Below the pieces are notes generated by a model. It saw nothing but the letters and a program-made list of their open reading frames with translations. It was not told where the DNA came from and did no database searches. Both the position numbers and the translations under genes were made by a program. Of a stretch of 64,000 nt of DNA, positions 9,146 to 18,429 are shown piece by piece (within the stretch, counting starts at the first letter, position 1; every line of letters begins with the position of its first letter). The stretch is from NCBI RefSeq assembly GCF_009371985.2, contig NZ_VIKU02000002.1, positions 62,001-126,000 of the forward strand, in the 5' to 3' direction. The stretch comes from Pelagihabitans pacificus. Its GTDB lineage: Bacteria; Bacteroidota; Bacteroidia; Flavobacteriales; Flavobacteriaceae.

Positions 9146-9496
9146 ATGATAAAAATTTACCATAACCCCCGTTGCCGCAAATCAAGGGAGGGTCTTGAAC
9201 TGCTTGAAAATTCTGGCAAAGAATTTGAAGTAATAAAATACTTGGAAACGATTCCGACCAAGGAAGAGCTTCGGCATGTAATTGATTGTTTGGGAATTAC
9301 CCCGGAAAATTTGGTACGTAAGAACGAAGCTGTCTGGAAAGAAAATTATAAGGGTCGACTTTTGTCCGAGGATGCGGTTTTGGATGCCATGATCCAACAT
9401 CCAAAATTAATTGAACGCCCTATCGTGGTCAATGGAAACAGAGCGGTGATCGGAAGACCGACAGAAAAAATCAATGAAATACTACGTTTTTCATAA
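9146..9496 (+). CDS. arsC: Arsenate reductase family protein (ArsC/YfgD type)
   Basis: 116 residues from the ATG of MIKIYHNPRC; a TTG five codons upstream is less likely. It has a thioredoxin-like ArsC fold with the catalytic Cys10 in HNPRCRKSREGL, the equivalent of NPxCxxSR in glutaredoxin-linked arsenate reductases. The C-terminal RPIVVNGNRAVIGRPTEKI is the conserved substrate-side segment with the arginines expected for oxyanion binding. No ars operon genes (arsR, arsB) are near, so the real role may be YfgD-like and not arsenate detoxification. Monocistronic. Confidence 0.85.
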   Translation: MIKIYHNPRCRKSREGLELLENSGKEFEVIKYLETIPTKEELRHVIDCLGITPENLVRKNEAVWKENYKGRLLSEDAVLDAMIQHPKLIERPIVVNGNRAVIGRPTEKINEILRFS

Positions 9497-9664
9497 TCAG
9501 TACTTATAATTTTTTGGAGTGTATGCTTAGTAGTGGCTGTGCACTTACCAACATGGATAATCTATGAAGTGTTCGCTAAGTTTTGTTTAACCTTTTGATC
9601 AATTTAACAAACAATTAACCGTGCTTTTTATACCTATAGCGTAATTTCGACAACTTAACATATT

Positions 9665-10162
9665 ATGAAAACCTTATTCCAATCGTATCATCATTATTTA
9701 ATCGTTCTTTTTTTATTATTGTGTTCCTCTCAAGAAATAGCGGCCCAGTTTGGCTACGGTCAAGGCCAATATGGGTACGGGAGAAGAAATGGTAGTATCG
9801 TACCCCAGGCACAAACCGAGAAAGAGCCCCCAAAACCCAAAACCGCCGATGAAATCGTCGATGGGGAAATGCCCCGGATTACCGAGGTTTTGGAACTCAA
9901 TGAATTTGAAACGGCGGTGTTGAGTGCCATTTTGAAAAAATATGTGCAAGAGCGAATTGAGATGCAAATATTGAAATTGAGCCCGGATAAGATGCGGGAA
10001 GGATACGACAAAATTACGGAACGCCAAGACGAAGAATTAAAGGCGAGCCTCCCCTTGGAGAAGTACGAAGCTTTCGTTGCACTACAAAAGAACGGGATAC
10101 AAGGAACCAAGAGATTGAAAAAGAAGGAAAAAAGAAAGAAAAAGAAAAAATCCAAAGACTAA
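9665..10162 (+). CDS. Small secreted helical protein with a lysine-rich tail
   Basis: 165 residues. A signal peptide (MKTLFQSYHHYLIVLFLLLC... ending AAQ) is followed by a short Gly/Tyr/Gln-rich stretch (FGYGQGQYGYGRRNG), then a helical region (about 55-145) whose pattern, including DKITERQDEELKASLPLEKYEAF, resembles Spy/CpxP-like periplasmic proteins. It ends in a tail in which almost every residue is Lys, Arg or Glu. It is separated by one nucleotide from the TonB-dependent receptor gene, so the two are almost certainly co-transcribed and translationally coupled. No specific function recognised; a periplasmic partner of the receptor is an inference from position only. Confidence 0.75.
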   Translation: MKTLFQSYHHYLIVLFLLLCSSQEIAAQFGYGQGQYGYGRRNGSIVPQAQTEKEPPKPKTADEIVDGEMPRITEVLELNEFETAVLSAILKKYVQERIEMQILKLSPDKMREGYDKITERQDEELKASLPLEKYEAFVALQKNGIQGTKRLKKKEKRKKKKKSKD

Positions 10163-10163
10163 T

Positions 10164-12602
10164 ATGGTAAGACTGGCTCTTATTGCCCTGATTTTTTTTA
10201 CGACATTTCATACAGTTGCACAAAGGCCCGCAGGGCAGAGACCAGTTCCCATTAAAATCACGGGCACCGTTTTGGACCAGGATACCGGAGGTCCTTTGGA
10301 ATATGCCACTTTAGTTCTTCAAAGCATAAGAAATCCCGATAAAATTACGGGAGGCGTTACCGACATCAATGGAAAGTTTGAAGTTGAAACCCTACCGGGA
10401 CGCTTCAACGTACGCGTAGAGTACATTGCTTACAAAACCTACGCAATTCCCGAGCAAACCTTTAGGGCAAATACCGATCTGGGAACCATTAGATTGGCCC
10501 TTGATGTGGAACAGCTGGAGGCCGTGGAGGTAATCGGGGAGAAAACCACGGTTGAACTTCGATTGGATAAAAAGATTTACAATGTTGGCAAGGACTTGAC
10601 CGTTCGCGGCGGTACGGTCAGCGATGTCCTGGATAACGTTCCATCGGTTTCGGTCGATGTGGAGGGAAATGTGCAGTTACGGGGCAACGACGATGTACGG
10701 ATATTGATCAATGGAAAGCCGTCGGCCATCACCGGACTCAATTCTACGGAAGCTCTTCGTCAGCTGCCGGCAGAATCAATCGAAAAAGTGGAGGTCATCA
10801 CCTCCCCATCCGCACGTTATGACGCGGAGGGATCTGGAGGAATAATCAATATTATTCTTCGAAGAAGTAAGCTACTGGGGTTAAACGGTGCCCTGACCAG
10901 CAGTCTAGGTTATCCTTGGCAAGCCGGTATCAACGGAAACTTGAACTACCGGGTAGGAGATTTCAATATTTTTACCAATACGGGATACAACTATAGGGAG
11001 TCTCCGGGAAATTCGTTGAACGCTACTTCTTATTTTGACCCTAATGGCGATTTTACGAATTCCATACGGGAAGACCGTAATTTTGAACGGGTAAGAAAAG
11101 GGCTGAACGCCAACTTCGGGGTAGAATGGTATGTAGACGAATCATTGTCGATTACACAAAGTGTTTTTATTCGCTCGAGGGATAATACGAGTGAAACTAC
11201 CAATGACTTTTCACAAATCGATATTTTCGGGGGCGAGACCTCGGGTTTTAGGCGCGATGACGAAGTAGAGGATGACGATACTTTTCAATATTCTTTCAAT
11301 TTCAATAAAAAAATCAATGATTCCGGGCATGAATTCAGTCTTGAGTTCCAATATGAAACCAGCGAGGAGGTAGAGGCTTCCAATATTATACAAAATGATT
11401 TCGATAGTGAGCGGGTACGCACGGCCGAGGACCAAAGGAGGGTCTTTTTACAGAGTGATTATGTATTGCCTATCGGGGAAAACAGTCAGTTTGAGTTGGG
11501 CTATCGTGGTGATTTCAATCGTTTGAATACCGATTACGATGTGACCTTTATCCAGCCAACGATCCAGGAGCTCCGAATAACGAATCCCAGCAACGTACTG
11601 GATTTCAAGGAGACAATTAATGCATTCTATACCCAATTTGGAAGTAAGGTTGAAAAAATCTCTTACTTGCTGGGGCTTCGATACGAGACCACTCGATTGA
11701 TTATCGACCAACAGGAAACCAACGATTTTAACAGGAATAACTTTGATGGTCTTTTCCCAACAGTGAATATTAATTTCGAAATATCCGATAAAGAAAGTTA
11801 TTCGCTGGGATATAACCGAAGGATACGTAGGCCCAGATCACGTTTTTTGAATCCCTTCCCCTCTAGATCAAGCCCTGTCAATCTATTTCAAGGAAATCCG
11901 AACCTGACCCCGGCCTACTCCAACCAAGTCGATTTAGGGTATTTAAATAGGTTCGAAAAGGTGACTTTAAATGCATCCGTATATTTCCAGCGGGCGACCG
12001 ATGTAATCACTTTCATAACGGAAAACACAGGGGAGACCACTGTTTTTGATGGACAAGACGTGCCTATCATTCGGCGTACCCCTGTTAATTTAGCAAAGAA
12101 CGACCGCTATGGTTTTGAGTTTACGACCAACTACAGACCGACTAAAAAATGGAACCTGAATGGGAACTTCAATCTTTTCAACCTCATAACTAGGGGTACT
12201 TTCAACAACCAGAATTTTGATGCAGAGAACGTAAGTTGGTTTGTACGGCTAAATAACAAAATCACTTTGCCGAAAGGTATTGATTGGCAGACGCGGGTCA
12301 ACTACAGGGGGCCAACAGAAAATGCCCAGACGCGCAACAAAGGAATTTTATCGATGGACCTCGCCTTTAGTAAAGACTTGTTCAAGGAGAAAGGCTCCTT
12401 GGCATTCAACATCAGTGATGTCTTCAACAGTAGAAGACGGATCAGCGAAACCTTCACCCCTGCATTCTTTAGTGACAGCGAATTTCAATGGAGGGTAAGG
12501 AGTTTCAATCTGGCCTTCACCTATCGGTTCAATCAAAAGAAACCGCAGCGGCAAGGTCGACAGCGAAACGGTGATGATGGGGATTTTGAATTTGACGGCT
12601 AA
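10164..12602 (+). CDS. TonB-dependent receptor / outer-membrane beta-barrel protein
   Basis: 812 residues. A signal peptide ends near TVAQ. Then come a carboxypeptidase-like regulatory domain (about 30-115, ITGTVLDQDTGGPLEYATL), a plug domain (about 130-230, with GGTVSDVLDNVPSVSVD, VQLRGNDDVRILINGKP, and SARYDAEGSGGIINIILR), and a long beta-strand-rich barrel of the OMP_b-brl_3 type up to the C-terminus. Such receptors move ligands across the outer membrane or act as sensors, using TonB/ExbBD energy. The ligand cannot be told: no SusD partner or degradative genes adjoin. It is coupled to the small secreted gene before it and ended by the hairpin at 12.63 kb. Confidence 0.9.
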   Translation: MVRLALIALIFFTTFHTVAQRPAGQRPVPIKITGTVLDQDTGGPLEYATLVLQSIRNPDKITGGVTDINGKFEVETLPGRFNVRVEYIAYKTYAIPEQTFRANTDLGTIRLALDVEQLEAVEVIGEKTTVELRLDKKIYNVGKDLTVRGGTVSDVLDNVPSVSVDVEGNVQLRGNDDVRILINGKPSAITGLNSTEALRQLPAESIEKVEVITSPSARYDAEGSGGIINIILRRSKLLGLNGALTSSLGYPWQAGINGNLNYRVGDFNIFTNTGYNYRESPGNSLNATSYFDPNGDFTNSIREDRNFERVRKGLNANFGVEWYVDESLSITQSVFIRSRDNTSETTNDFSQIDIFGGETSGFRRDDEVEDDDTFQYSFNFNKKINDSGHEFSLEFQYETSEEVEASNIIQNDFDSERVRTAEDQRRVFLQSDYVLPIGENSQFELGYRGDFNRLNTDYDVTFIQPTIQELRITNPSNVLDFKETINAFYTQFGSKVEKISYLLGLRYETTRLIIDQQETNDFNRNNFDGLFPTVNINFEISDKESYSLGYNRRIRRPRSRFLNPFPSRSSPVNLFQGNPNLTPAYSNQVDLGYLNRFEKVTLNASVYFQRATDVITFITENTGETTVFDGQDVPIIRRTPVNLAKNDRYGFEFTTNYRPTKKWNLNGNFNLFNLITRGTFNNQNFDAENVSWFVRLNNKITLPKGIDWQTRVNYRGPTENAQTRNKGILSMDLAFSKDLFKEKGSLAFNISDVFNSRRRISETFTPAFFSDSEFQWRVRSFNLAFTYRFNQKKPQRQGRQRNGDDGDFEFDG

Positions 12603-12625
12603 AAGAAAAAGCTAAAAGAAAGTAA

Positions 12626-12654
12626 CAAAAAAGGAGCTGGCCAGCTCCTTTTCT
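12626..12654. terminator. Bidirectional terminator between convergent genes
   Basis: A perfect 16-bp palindrome GGAGCTGGCCAGCTCC with A residues on its left and T-rich DNA on its right. It can end both the receptor transcript (plus) and the transcript of the small membrane-protein gene that converges from the right. Confidence 0.8.
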
Positions 12655-12827
12655 TATTCATTATCCTCGGCCAGTCTGGCCTTTCGCTTTTCTTTATACA
12701 TTTCCATGAGGTTACCAAACAACCAATACGGTATTACAAAAGTCAGCAAGAAAATCATCAACCAAAAACCAATGGTCAATATCGTCAAGAAAGCTAGAAA
12801 TCCTAAGTATTGGTCGAATTCGAACAT
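12654..12827 (-). CDS. Small single-pass membrane protein, 57 residues
   Basis: An open frame of 57 codons starting MFEFDQYLGFLAFL and ending ARLAEDNE. Residues about 8-36 form one long hydrophobic segment (LGFLAFLTILTIGFW and LMIFLLTFVIPYWLF), followed by a basic stretch (MEMYKEKRKARLA), so the C-terminus should face the cytoplasm. It fills the otherwise unexplained gap between the receptor terminator and fumC. The alternation of hydrophobic core and charged tail and the terminator right after its stop support a real gene. I do not recognise a family; a small subunit of, or adaptor to, a membrane complex is possible. Confidence 0.65.
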   Translation of the reverse strand: MFEFDQYLGFLAFLTILTIGFWLMIFLLTFVIPYWLFGNLMEMYKEKRKARLAEDNE

Positions 12828-12951
12828 GATATCCTATTTTATCGGTACAAAGATAGTTTGAAAAGGTGGAATCCTACAAATCTAATTTCAAAAAAAGTTA
12901 GGAGTTCGTAATTTTCAACAGACCTCCATTAAAAATGATTCCCTAAACTGC

Positions 12952-12959
12952 TACCTTTG
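12952..12959 (+). promoter_or_regulatory. Candidate -7 element of the fumC promoter
   Basis: TACCTTTG matches TAnnTTTG and lies 22 nt before the fumC ATG. No -33 TTG at the expected distance was seen. Confidence 0.35.
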
Positions 12960-12981
12960 TATTCCTTTTAAACCATACATC

Positions 12982-14379
12982 ATGAGCTTTAGAATAGAAA
13001 AAGATACCATGGGCACGGTTAAAGTGCCTTCTGATAAATATTGGGGTGCCCAAACCGAACGCTCCAGGAACAATTTTAAAATAGGCCCCGCAGCCTCGAT
13101 GCCATTGGATATCGTGTACGGTTTTGCTTTTTTGAAGAAAGCTGCCGCTTATGCCAATTGCAAATTGGGCGTGCTTTCGGCAGAAAAAAGGGATTTGATC
13201 GCCCAGGTCTGCGACGAAATTTTGGAGGGGAAACTCGATGACCAATTTCCCTTGGTCATTTGGCAAACCGGTTCCGGGACCCAAAGCAACATGAATGTTA
13301 ATGAAGTAATCGCCAATCGCGCCCATGAATTGGCCGGAAAGATGATTGGAGAGGGGGAAAAAACCATACAGCCCAATGATGATGTCAACAAATCACAATC
13401 ATCCAATGACACCTTTCCCACTGGCATGCATATTGCCGCCTACAAGAAAATAGTAGAGAACACCATTCCCGGAATCACACAACTTCGCAATACACTTGAC
13501 AAAAAATCAAAAGACTTTGGGAACGTTGTCAAAATTGGCCGTACCCATTTGATGGATGCCACGCCCCTTACCCTTGGTCAGGAGTTTTCCGGATACGTCT
13601 CCCAACTAGACCATGGACTCAAGGCGCTGAAGAATACCTTGGATCATCTAAGCGAACTGGCGCTCGGGGGTACAGCGGTAGGCACTGGTTTAAACACTCC
13701 CAAGGGATACGACGTGCTCGTTGCCCAATATATTGCCGAGTTCACTGGACTACCGTTTAAAACGGCAGAAAACAAATTTGAGGCACTTGCCGCACACGAT
13801 GCCATTGTGGAGAGCCATGGGGCCCTAAAACAACTGGCCGTATCGCTCAATAAGATTGCCAACGACATACGTATGATGGCATCTGGACCACGATCGGGAA
13901 TTGGGGAAATCATTATTCCCGCCAATGAACCCGGAAGTTCCATTATGCCGGGGAAAGTAAATCCGACCCAATGTGAGGCCCTCACAATGGTATGCGCACA
14001 AGTAATGGGCAACGATGTAGCGGTTTCAATCGGAGGAACACAGGGGCATTATGAACTGAATGTGTTCAAGCCCGTGATGGCAGCTAACATATTACAGTCA
14101 GCCCAGTTATTGGGTGACGCCTGTGTCAGTTTTGAGAGGAATTGCGCATCGGGAATCGAACCCAACCATGAAGTAATCAAACAATTGCTTAACAACTCGC
14201 TAATGTTGGTCACGGCATTGAATACCAAAATAGGATATTACAAAGCTGCGGAAATCGCCAATACCGCACATAAAAACGGGACCACTTTGAGGGAAGAGGC
14301 CATCAATCTGGGCTATGTGACCGCCGAGGAATACGATGCTTGGGTGAAACCGGAAGATATGGTAGGCTCGCTTAAATAA
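12982..14379 (+). CDS. fumC: Class II fumarate hydratase
   Basis: 465 residues, the normal length for FumC. It interconverts fumarate and (S)-malate in the TCA cycle, as a cytoplasmic, iron-independent homotetramer. Motifs in order: [14 protein letters not shown] near the N-terminus; [14 protein letters not shown] (first conserved region); [22 protein letters not shown] with the active-site TH; and the superfamily signature [16 protein letters not shown], the mobile loop with the catalytic Ser. It appears to be a single-gene unit ended by the hairpin at 14.45 kb. Confidence 0.97.
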   Translation: MSFRIEKDTMGTVKVPSDKYWGAQTERSRNNFKIGPAASMPLDIVYGFAFLKKAAAYANCKLGVLSAEKRDLIAQVCDEILEGKLDDQFPLVIWQTGSGTQSNMNVNEVIANRAHELAGKMIGEGEKTIQPNDDVNKSQSSNDTFPTGMHIAAYKKIVENTIPGITQLRNTLDKKSKDFGNVVKIGRTHLMDATPLTLGQEFSGYVSQLDHGLKALKNTLDHLSELALGGTAVGTGLNTPKGYDVLVAQYIAEFTGLPFKTAENKFEALAAHDAIVESHGALKQLAVSLNKIANDIRMMASGPRSGIGEIIIPANEPGSSIMPGKVNPTQCEALTMVCAQVMGNDVAVSIGGTQGHYELNVFKPVMAANILQSAQLLGDACVSFERNCASGIEPNHEVIKQLLNNSLMLVTALNTKIGYYKAAEIANTAHKNGTTLREEAINLGYVTAEEYDAWVKPEDMVGSLK

Positions 14380-14445
14380 AAAATAGGATAGTTACATCTG
14401 AACGACGACCAAAACCAATTATGGATTTTGCACAAAACGTGCTAA

Positions 14446-14472
14446 CCTCGGCCTTGCGCCGGGGTTTTTTTA
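14446..14472 (+). terminator. Rho-independent terminator of fumC
   Basis: Stem CCTCGGC / GCCGGGG (one G-T wobble) with a 5-nt loop, followed by an unbroken run of T residues. Confidence 0.8.
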
Positions 14473-14524
14473 TTTTTCATCATCCGGTCTTGTATTGTAG
14501 ATGAATCAGCAGGGTTAAATTCAT

Positions 14525-14560
14525 AAAAAAAGGGGCGGTTTTTTCAAACCGTCCCCCCTT
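14525..14560 (-). terminator. Terminator of the coiled-coil membrane protein gene
   Basis: On the minus strand a 10-bp stem (GGGGACGGTTT / AAACCGCCCC with one wobble) and short loop are followed by seven T residues. It sits about 20 bp past the stop of the gene to its right. Confidence 0.8.
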
Positions 14561-14580
14561 TATCTAATGGATAGTGTTTC

Positions 14581-15468
14581 TTACTTAAGTGTAAACTTTG
14601 AAGTTCCCAACAATTTCAGACCGTTGTCATATACGTTGACCATGTAATTTCCTTTTTGGAATTCGCTTGCAGGCTTATTGATGTAATCACATACATCCAA
14701 AGACTTGTTCTCATAGTAGAAGTTGGTTCCTTTACTATAGGTTACAGAGGCACCATCATCATTGGTTTTAGAGTAGCTTTCACCTAAAACGTTTCCTTGA
14801 GGGTCAAGAACCTCGATGTAAAACTCACGATCACCGGCTTGTGCAATCACATTGTTGGCTACGGTAAAGCAAATTTTGAATTTGTCGGTTCTACTTGCTC
14901 GTGAAGTAGAGACCAATTTTCCACTATTTCTTTCCTTAACGGCATCAACCGTAAACGCAGTGATGTTCAAAGCAGAACCTTTTTCCACTACATCGGCCAA
15001 TTGAGTGTTCTGAACCACCAATGAATCATTGAAAACTGTTTGCTTTTCCAACTCGGTATAGGTGCTGTCCCTTTGCATGGCAATCAAGGTATTCGATTGC
15101 TTCAGTGAGTCAACTTGCTTCAGCAACTGCTCTCTTTCTTTCTTAAGAACGCTTACTTGCCTTCTATACCTAGAAAGTGCTGAAATATCGGCTTTCATGG
15201 TCTTAACCGAATCAATATACTTCGCAATATTGTCCCTTGCGGTTACCAATTCCTCATTGGTAACGTTACTTTCCAAAATCGCTTTGTCGTACTCCGATTT
15301 CAAACTATTCAAGTCTTCGACTACCAGTTGCTTCTCCTGTGTTAGGGCAGCGGTGGTCTTCTTTTTGTCCTGGTAAAGGCTAACCGTATAAATGATAGTA
15401 CCCAATAGTACTACACCTAGCAAGCCCGCCAAAACTTTTAGTCCATTGTTATTTTTTGTTTCAGTCAT
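14581..15468 (-). CDS. Membrane-anchored coiled-coil protein, function unknown
   Basis: 295 residues. A short cytoplasmic start (MTETKNNNGLK) precedes one transmembrane helix (about 11-31, VLAGLLGVVLLGTIIYTVSL). A heptad-rich coiled coil (about 35-150) follows, and then a C-terminal beta-rich domain (about 165-295) containing DKFKICFTVANNVIAQ and YMVNVYDNGLKLLGTSKF. The topology puts coil and domain in the periplasm. Similar architectures are common in flavobacteria but carry no assigned function; an envelope scaffold is a guess. It is a single-gene unit with its own terminator, and the GNAT gene is divergent. Confidence 0.75.
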   Translation of the reverse strand: MTETKNNNGLKVLAGLLGVVLLGTIIYTVSLYQDKKKTTAALTQEKQLVVEDLNSLKSEYDKAILESNVTNEELVTARDNIAKYIDSVKTMKADISALSRYRRQVSVLKKEREQLLKQVDSLKQSNTLIAMQRDSTYTELEKQTVFNDSLVVQNTQLADVVEKGSALNITAFTVDAVKERNSGKLVSTSRASRTDKFKICFTVANNVIAQAGDREFYIEVLDPQGNVLGESYSKTNDDGASVTYSKGTNFYYENKSLDVCDYINKPASEFQKGNYMVNVYDNGLKLLGTSKFTLK

Positions 15469-15595
15469 AACGTAAAAATTAATTACTTTTTAAAAGAATG
15501 TGTTTGTTTGTATCCCTCTATATACGGTCAGGTTTTCCATTTAGATTTTTTGGATTAAAAAATTTAAATCAACTGCCCTTTAATAGGTTCGGTTA

Positions 15596-15628
15596 TCCTA
15601 ACTTTATAAACAGGTTTATAATTTAGGA
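15596..15628. promoter_or_regulatory. Long imperfect inverted repeat just before the GNAT gene
   Basis: TCCTAA-CT-TTATAAAC and GTTTATAA-T-TTAGGA face each other with a 2-nt centre, ending six bases before the GNAT start codon. It includes TAACTTTA, a possible -7 element. An operator, or an RNA hairpin that masks the start, would both fit. Confidence 0.4.
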
Positions 15629-15633
15629 AAATC

Positions 15634-16101
15634 ATGTCGTTGACCATCATCCCCTATGAGCCAAAATACGCCCAAAGCTTTAAAGACCTGAACATCGCAT
15701 GGCTGAAGAAATATTTTTATGTGGAGGCGAAGGATACGATTTTATTGGAAAAATGCGAAGAATCGATTATCGATCAGGGCGGATTCATATTTTTTGCCCG
15801 CTACAAGGGGCAAATTGTCGGTTGTTTTTCATTGATCAGAATCAACGATACCACTTACGAATTAGGGAAAATGGCTGTAGAACCCACATTTCAAGGAATG
15901 AAAATAGGACAGCGACTATTGCAGTTCGCCCTAGACCTCGCAAAGGAAAAAGGCTGGAAGAAATTAGTATTGTATTCCAGCACCAAATTGCCTACGGCAC
16001 TTCACCTATATAAAAAGTATGGCTTTAAGGAGGTTGTATTGGAAAACGACCTACCCTATGCCAGAAGCGATATTAAAATGGAATTGGAATTGAACAATTA
16101 G
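15634..16101 (+). CDS. GNAT family N-acetyltransferase
   Basis: 155 residues with the single GNAT fold: an acceptor-side N-terminus (MSLTIIPYEPKYAQSFKDLN), a central strand pair (GGFIFFARYKGQIVGCFSL), and motif A for acetyl-CoA as LGKMAVEPTFQGMKIGQRLLQFAL, in which Q-G-M-K-I-G is the pyrophosphate-binding Q/RxxGxG/A loop. Motif B, ALHLYKKYGF, follows. It transfers an acetyl group from acetyl-CoA to an amine, but the acceptor cannot be predicted. It is divergent from the coiled-coil gene and preceded by a strong inverted repeat. Confidence 0.88.
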   Translation: MSLTIIPYEPKYAQSFKDLNIAWLKKYFYVEAKDTILLEKCEESIIDQGGFIFFARYKGQIVGCFSLIRINDTTYELGKMAVEPTFQGMKIGQRLLQFALDLAKEKGWKKLVLYSSTKLPTALHLYKKYGFKEVVLENDLPYARSDIKMELELNN

Positions 16102-16147
16102 TGCGTTGTAGCATTTAAAAGATAAAGCAATCAAACAAAAAAGTCTT

Positions 16148-16957
16148 ATGAGAAGTTTATTGACCCTCCTGGTAAGTTGTAGCTTGTTCTTAGTGGGATG
16201 TAAGGAAAATCAGAAAAAGACCGATACCCGGAAAAAGACGGATACAGGGGAGGTGGTCCAAAATGAAGGAACGGATGCGACAGCCGAGAACATCGGCATC
16301 ATTCCCATTGAGCATGCCACAACGGTATTGGAATGGAAGGACATTACTATTTATATTGATCCAGTAGGAGGTACTGCTGCTTTTGAAGAACAACGACAAC
16401 CAGACCTCATACTCATTACCGATATTCACGGGGATCATTTTAGTTTGGAAACCTTGGAAGAGCTGGATACCGAAAAAGCCAAAATCATAGTACCGAAGGC
16501 GGTGGCCGACAAGATACCGGAAGAATTCACCCCGCAGCTCGATGTTTTAAACAATGGGGATAGCAAGGAGCGGTATGGCATCACGGTGGAAGCCGTTCCA
16601 ATGTACAATCTAAGGGAAGACGCAAAAGACTTTCATGTAAAAGGGCGCGGCAATGGCTACGTATTGAATATTGATGGCCAAAGACTCTATTTTTCCGGAG
16701 ATACCGAGGACATCCCCGAAATGAGGGCTCTACAAAATATTGATAAGGCTTTTGTTTGTATGAACCTGCCCTATACGATGACCGTAGAAAGTGCCGCAGA
16801 TGCTGTTTTGGAATTTCAACCCAAACAAGTATATCCCTATCATTATAGGGGTAGACCCGATGTAAGTGACGTGACCAAATTCAAGGAGCTGGTAAATCAA
16901 GGAAATCGGAACATCGAAGTGGTGCAATTAGACTGGTATCCTTCCGAGGATTATTAA
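16148..16957 (+). CDS. Lipoprotein metallo-beta-lactamase-fold hydrolase
   Basis: 269 residues. The N-terminus MRSLLTLLVSCSLFLVGCKE is a lipoprotein signal with lipobox LVGC (lipidated Cys18), followed by a charged linker (KKTDTRKKTDTGE). The remainder is an MBL-fold hydrolase of the UlaG-like type: HATTVLEWKDITIYIDPVGG, the metal motif as TDIHGDHFS (D-x-H-x-D-H), NGYVLNIDGQRLYFSGDTED with the metal-bridging Asp, and a final His in VYPYHYRGRPD. It should hydrolyse a phosphodiester or lactone-like bond in the periplasm while anchored to a membrane; the substrate is unknown. An independent gene upstream of the M16 pair. Confidence 0.87.
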   Translation: MRSLLTLLVSCSLFLVGCKENQKKTDTRKKTDTGEVVQNEGTDATAENIGIIPIEHATTVLEWKDITIYIDPVGGTAAFEEQRQPDLILITDIHGDHFSLETLEELDTEKAKIIVPKAVADKIPEEFTPQLDVLNNGDSKERYGITVEAVPMYNLREDAKDFHVKGRGNGYVLNIDGQRLYFSGDTEDIPEMRALQNIDKAFVCMNLPYTMTVESAADAVLEFQPKQVYPYHYRGRPDVSDVTKFKELVNQGNRNIEVVQLDWYPSEDY

Positions 16958-17035
16958 GAAAAAAATGTAACATTCATCGTGAAAAACAGTCTTACAAAAA
17001 GAATAAAGAATACTAAACCCAAAAAGAACGACTAG

Positions 17036-18427
17036 ATGAAATTAACATTCCATGGTCTTTTTTTCTTTGTCTCGGCACTCCTGATGATTGGTTGTGGTGA
17101 AAAGAAAGAAGAGAAGGCAGAAACAGCGCAATTCAAGGTTCCAGTTGAATATTACAAATTGGACAACGGCCTTAAAGTAATACTTTCCCAAGACCGTACT
17201 TCACCCACGGCCATCGTAGCAGTGTACTATAACATAGGTTTTCGCATCGAACCAAAGAACCGAACCGGATTCGCCCATTTGTTCGAGCACATGATGTTTC
17301 AGGGATCTAACAACCTTGGCAAAATGGAATTTGTGAAACTCGTGCAGCAAAATGGAGGTGTTTTGAACGGTTCTACCCGGTTCGACTTTACCAATTATTT
17401 TGAAATCGTGCCCTCCCATAAACTTGAAACCATGCTTTGGGCAGAGGCCGATCGCATGCGCGGACTCGATATTAGTCAGGAAAATCTGACAAATCAGCAA
17501 GGGGTTGTAAAAAACGAGGTGAAAGTAAATGTGCTCAATCAACCCTATGGTGGATTTCCGTGGCTCGATATGCCCCAATACGCCAATACCAACTGGTACA
17601 ACGCCCATAATTTCTATGGGGATTTGGAAGACCTCGACGCGGCGAATCTGGAAGATGTCACTAGCTTTTTCAATACCTATTATGCCCCTAATAATGCCGC
17701 ATTGGCGGTTGTCGGGGATTTTGAAATAGCGGAAACAAAGGCATGGATAGAAAAATATTTTGGAGATATTCCTTCGGCTACTATTCCCCCACAGCCCGAT
17801 ATTTCAGAACCCAGACAGGAAGAGCAGAAAGAGTTTACCAAAAATGACTCCTTGGCAAATAAACCGGCCATTGCGCTTGCCTATCAAATGCCGGAAAGAA
17901 ACTCCCCGGAGTACTATGCAATGGGTCTTTTAGACCAAATATTGGTGCAGGGCGATAACAGTCTGCTCGCACAGAAATTGGTTAAGGAAAAGGGGTATAC
18001 CTCCGATGTGAGCGGTGGTATTAACTATTTGGGAAACATGTTCAATTACAAAGGCCCTATGCTATGGATGTACGATCTAACCTATGACAAAGAGACCTCT
18101 AGGGAAGAAATCCTATCCGCTATCGATGAAGTGATGACGGGTCTAAAGGATAGTGTTGACCAGCAAATGATCGACAGGGCCATTATAAAAATTCGCTCGC
18201 AGTTGTATGACGATATAGGGGGGACTTTTGGTCTGGGAAGGGCCGATCTTTTGAGTAGTTTTGCCCTTTTCGATGATAATCCCGAACGCATCAATACGCT
18301 GGAGGATGAGTTCAAGAAAATAACCCCCACCATTGTCCGCAAGACCGTCGACGAGTATCTTAGGGATACGAACCGAACGATTCTCACCGTAAATCCCCTT
18401 TTGGCCGATAACGAAAAAACAGAGTAA
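17036..18427 (+). CDS. M16 family zinc protease, catalytic subunit (lipoprotein)
   Basis: 463 residues. A lipoprotein signal ends in MIGC with Cys20 as the acylation site. The inverted zinc motif HxxEH is present as HLFEH (His81, Glu84, His85), with the third ligand Glu161 in VVKNEVKVN, so this chain is catalytically complete. Two M16 half-domains follow the usual order (about 35-240 and 260-450). It is probably attached to the periplasmic face of a membrane and degrades small peptides or damaged secreted proteins. The next gene starts only two bases after the stop and encodes the non-catalytic partner. Confidence 0.92.
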   Translation: MKLTFHGLFFFVSALLMIGCGEKKEEKAETAQFKVPVEYYKLDNGLKVILSQDRTSPTAIVAVYYNIGFRIEPKNRTGFAHLFEHMMFQGSNNLGKMEFVKLVQQNGGVLNGSTRFDFTNYFEIVPSHKLETMLWAEADRMRGLDISQENLTNQQGVVKNEVKVNVLNQPYGGFPWLDMPQYANTNWYNAHNFYGDLEDLDAANLEDVTSFFNTYYAPNNAALAVVGDFEIAETKAWIEKYFGDIPSATIPPQPDISEPRQEEQKEFTKNDSLANKPAIALAYQMPERNSPEYYAMGLLDQILVQGDNSLLAQKLVKEKGYTSDVSGGINYLGNMFNYKGPMLWMYDLTYDKETSREEILSAIDEVMTGLKDSVDQQMIDRAIIKIRSQLYDDIGGTFGLGRADLLSSFALFDDNPERINTLEDEFKKITPTIVRKTVDEYLRDTNRTILTVNPLLADNEKTE

Positions 18428-18429
18428 CG

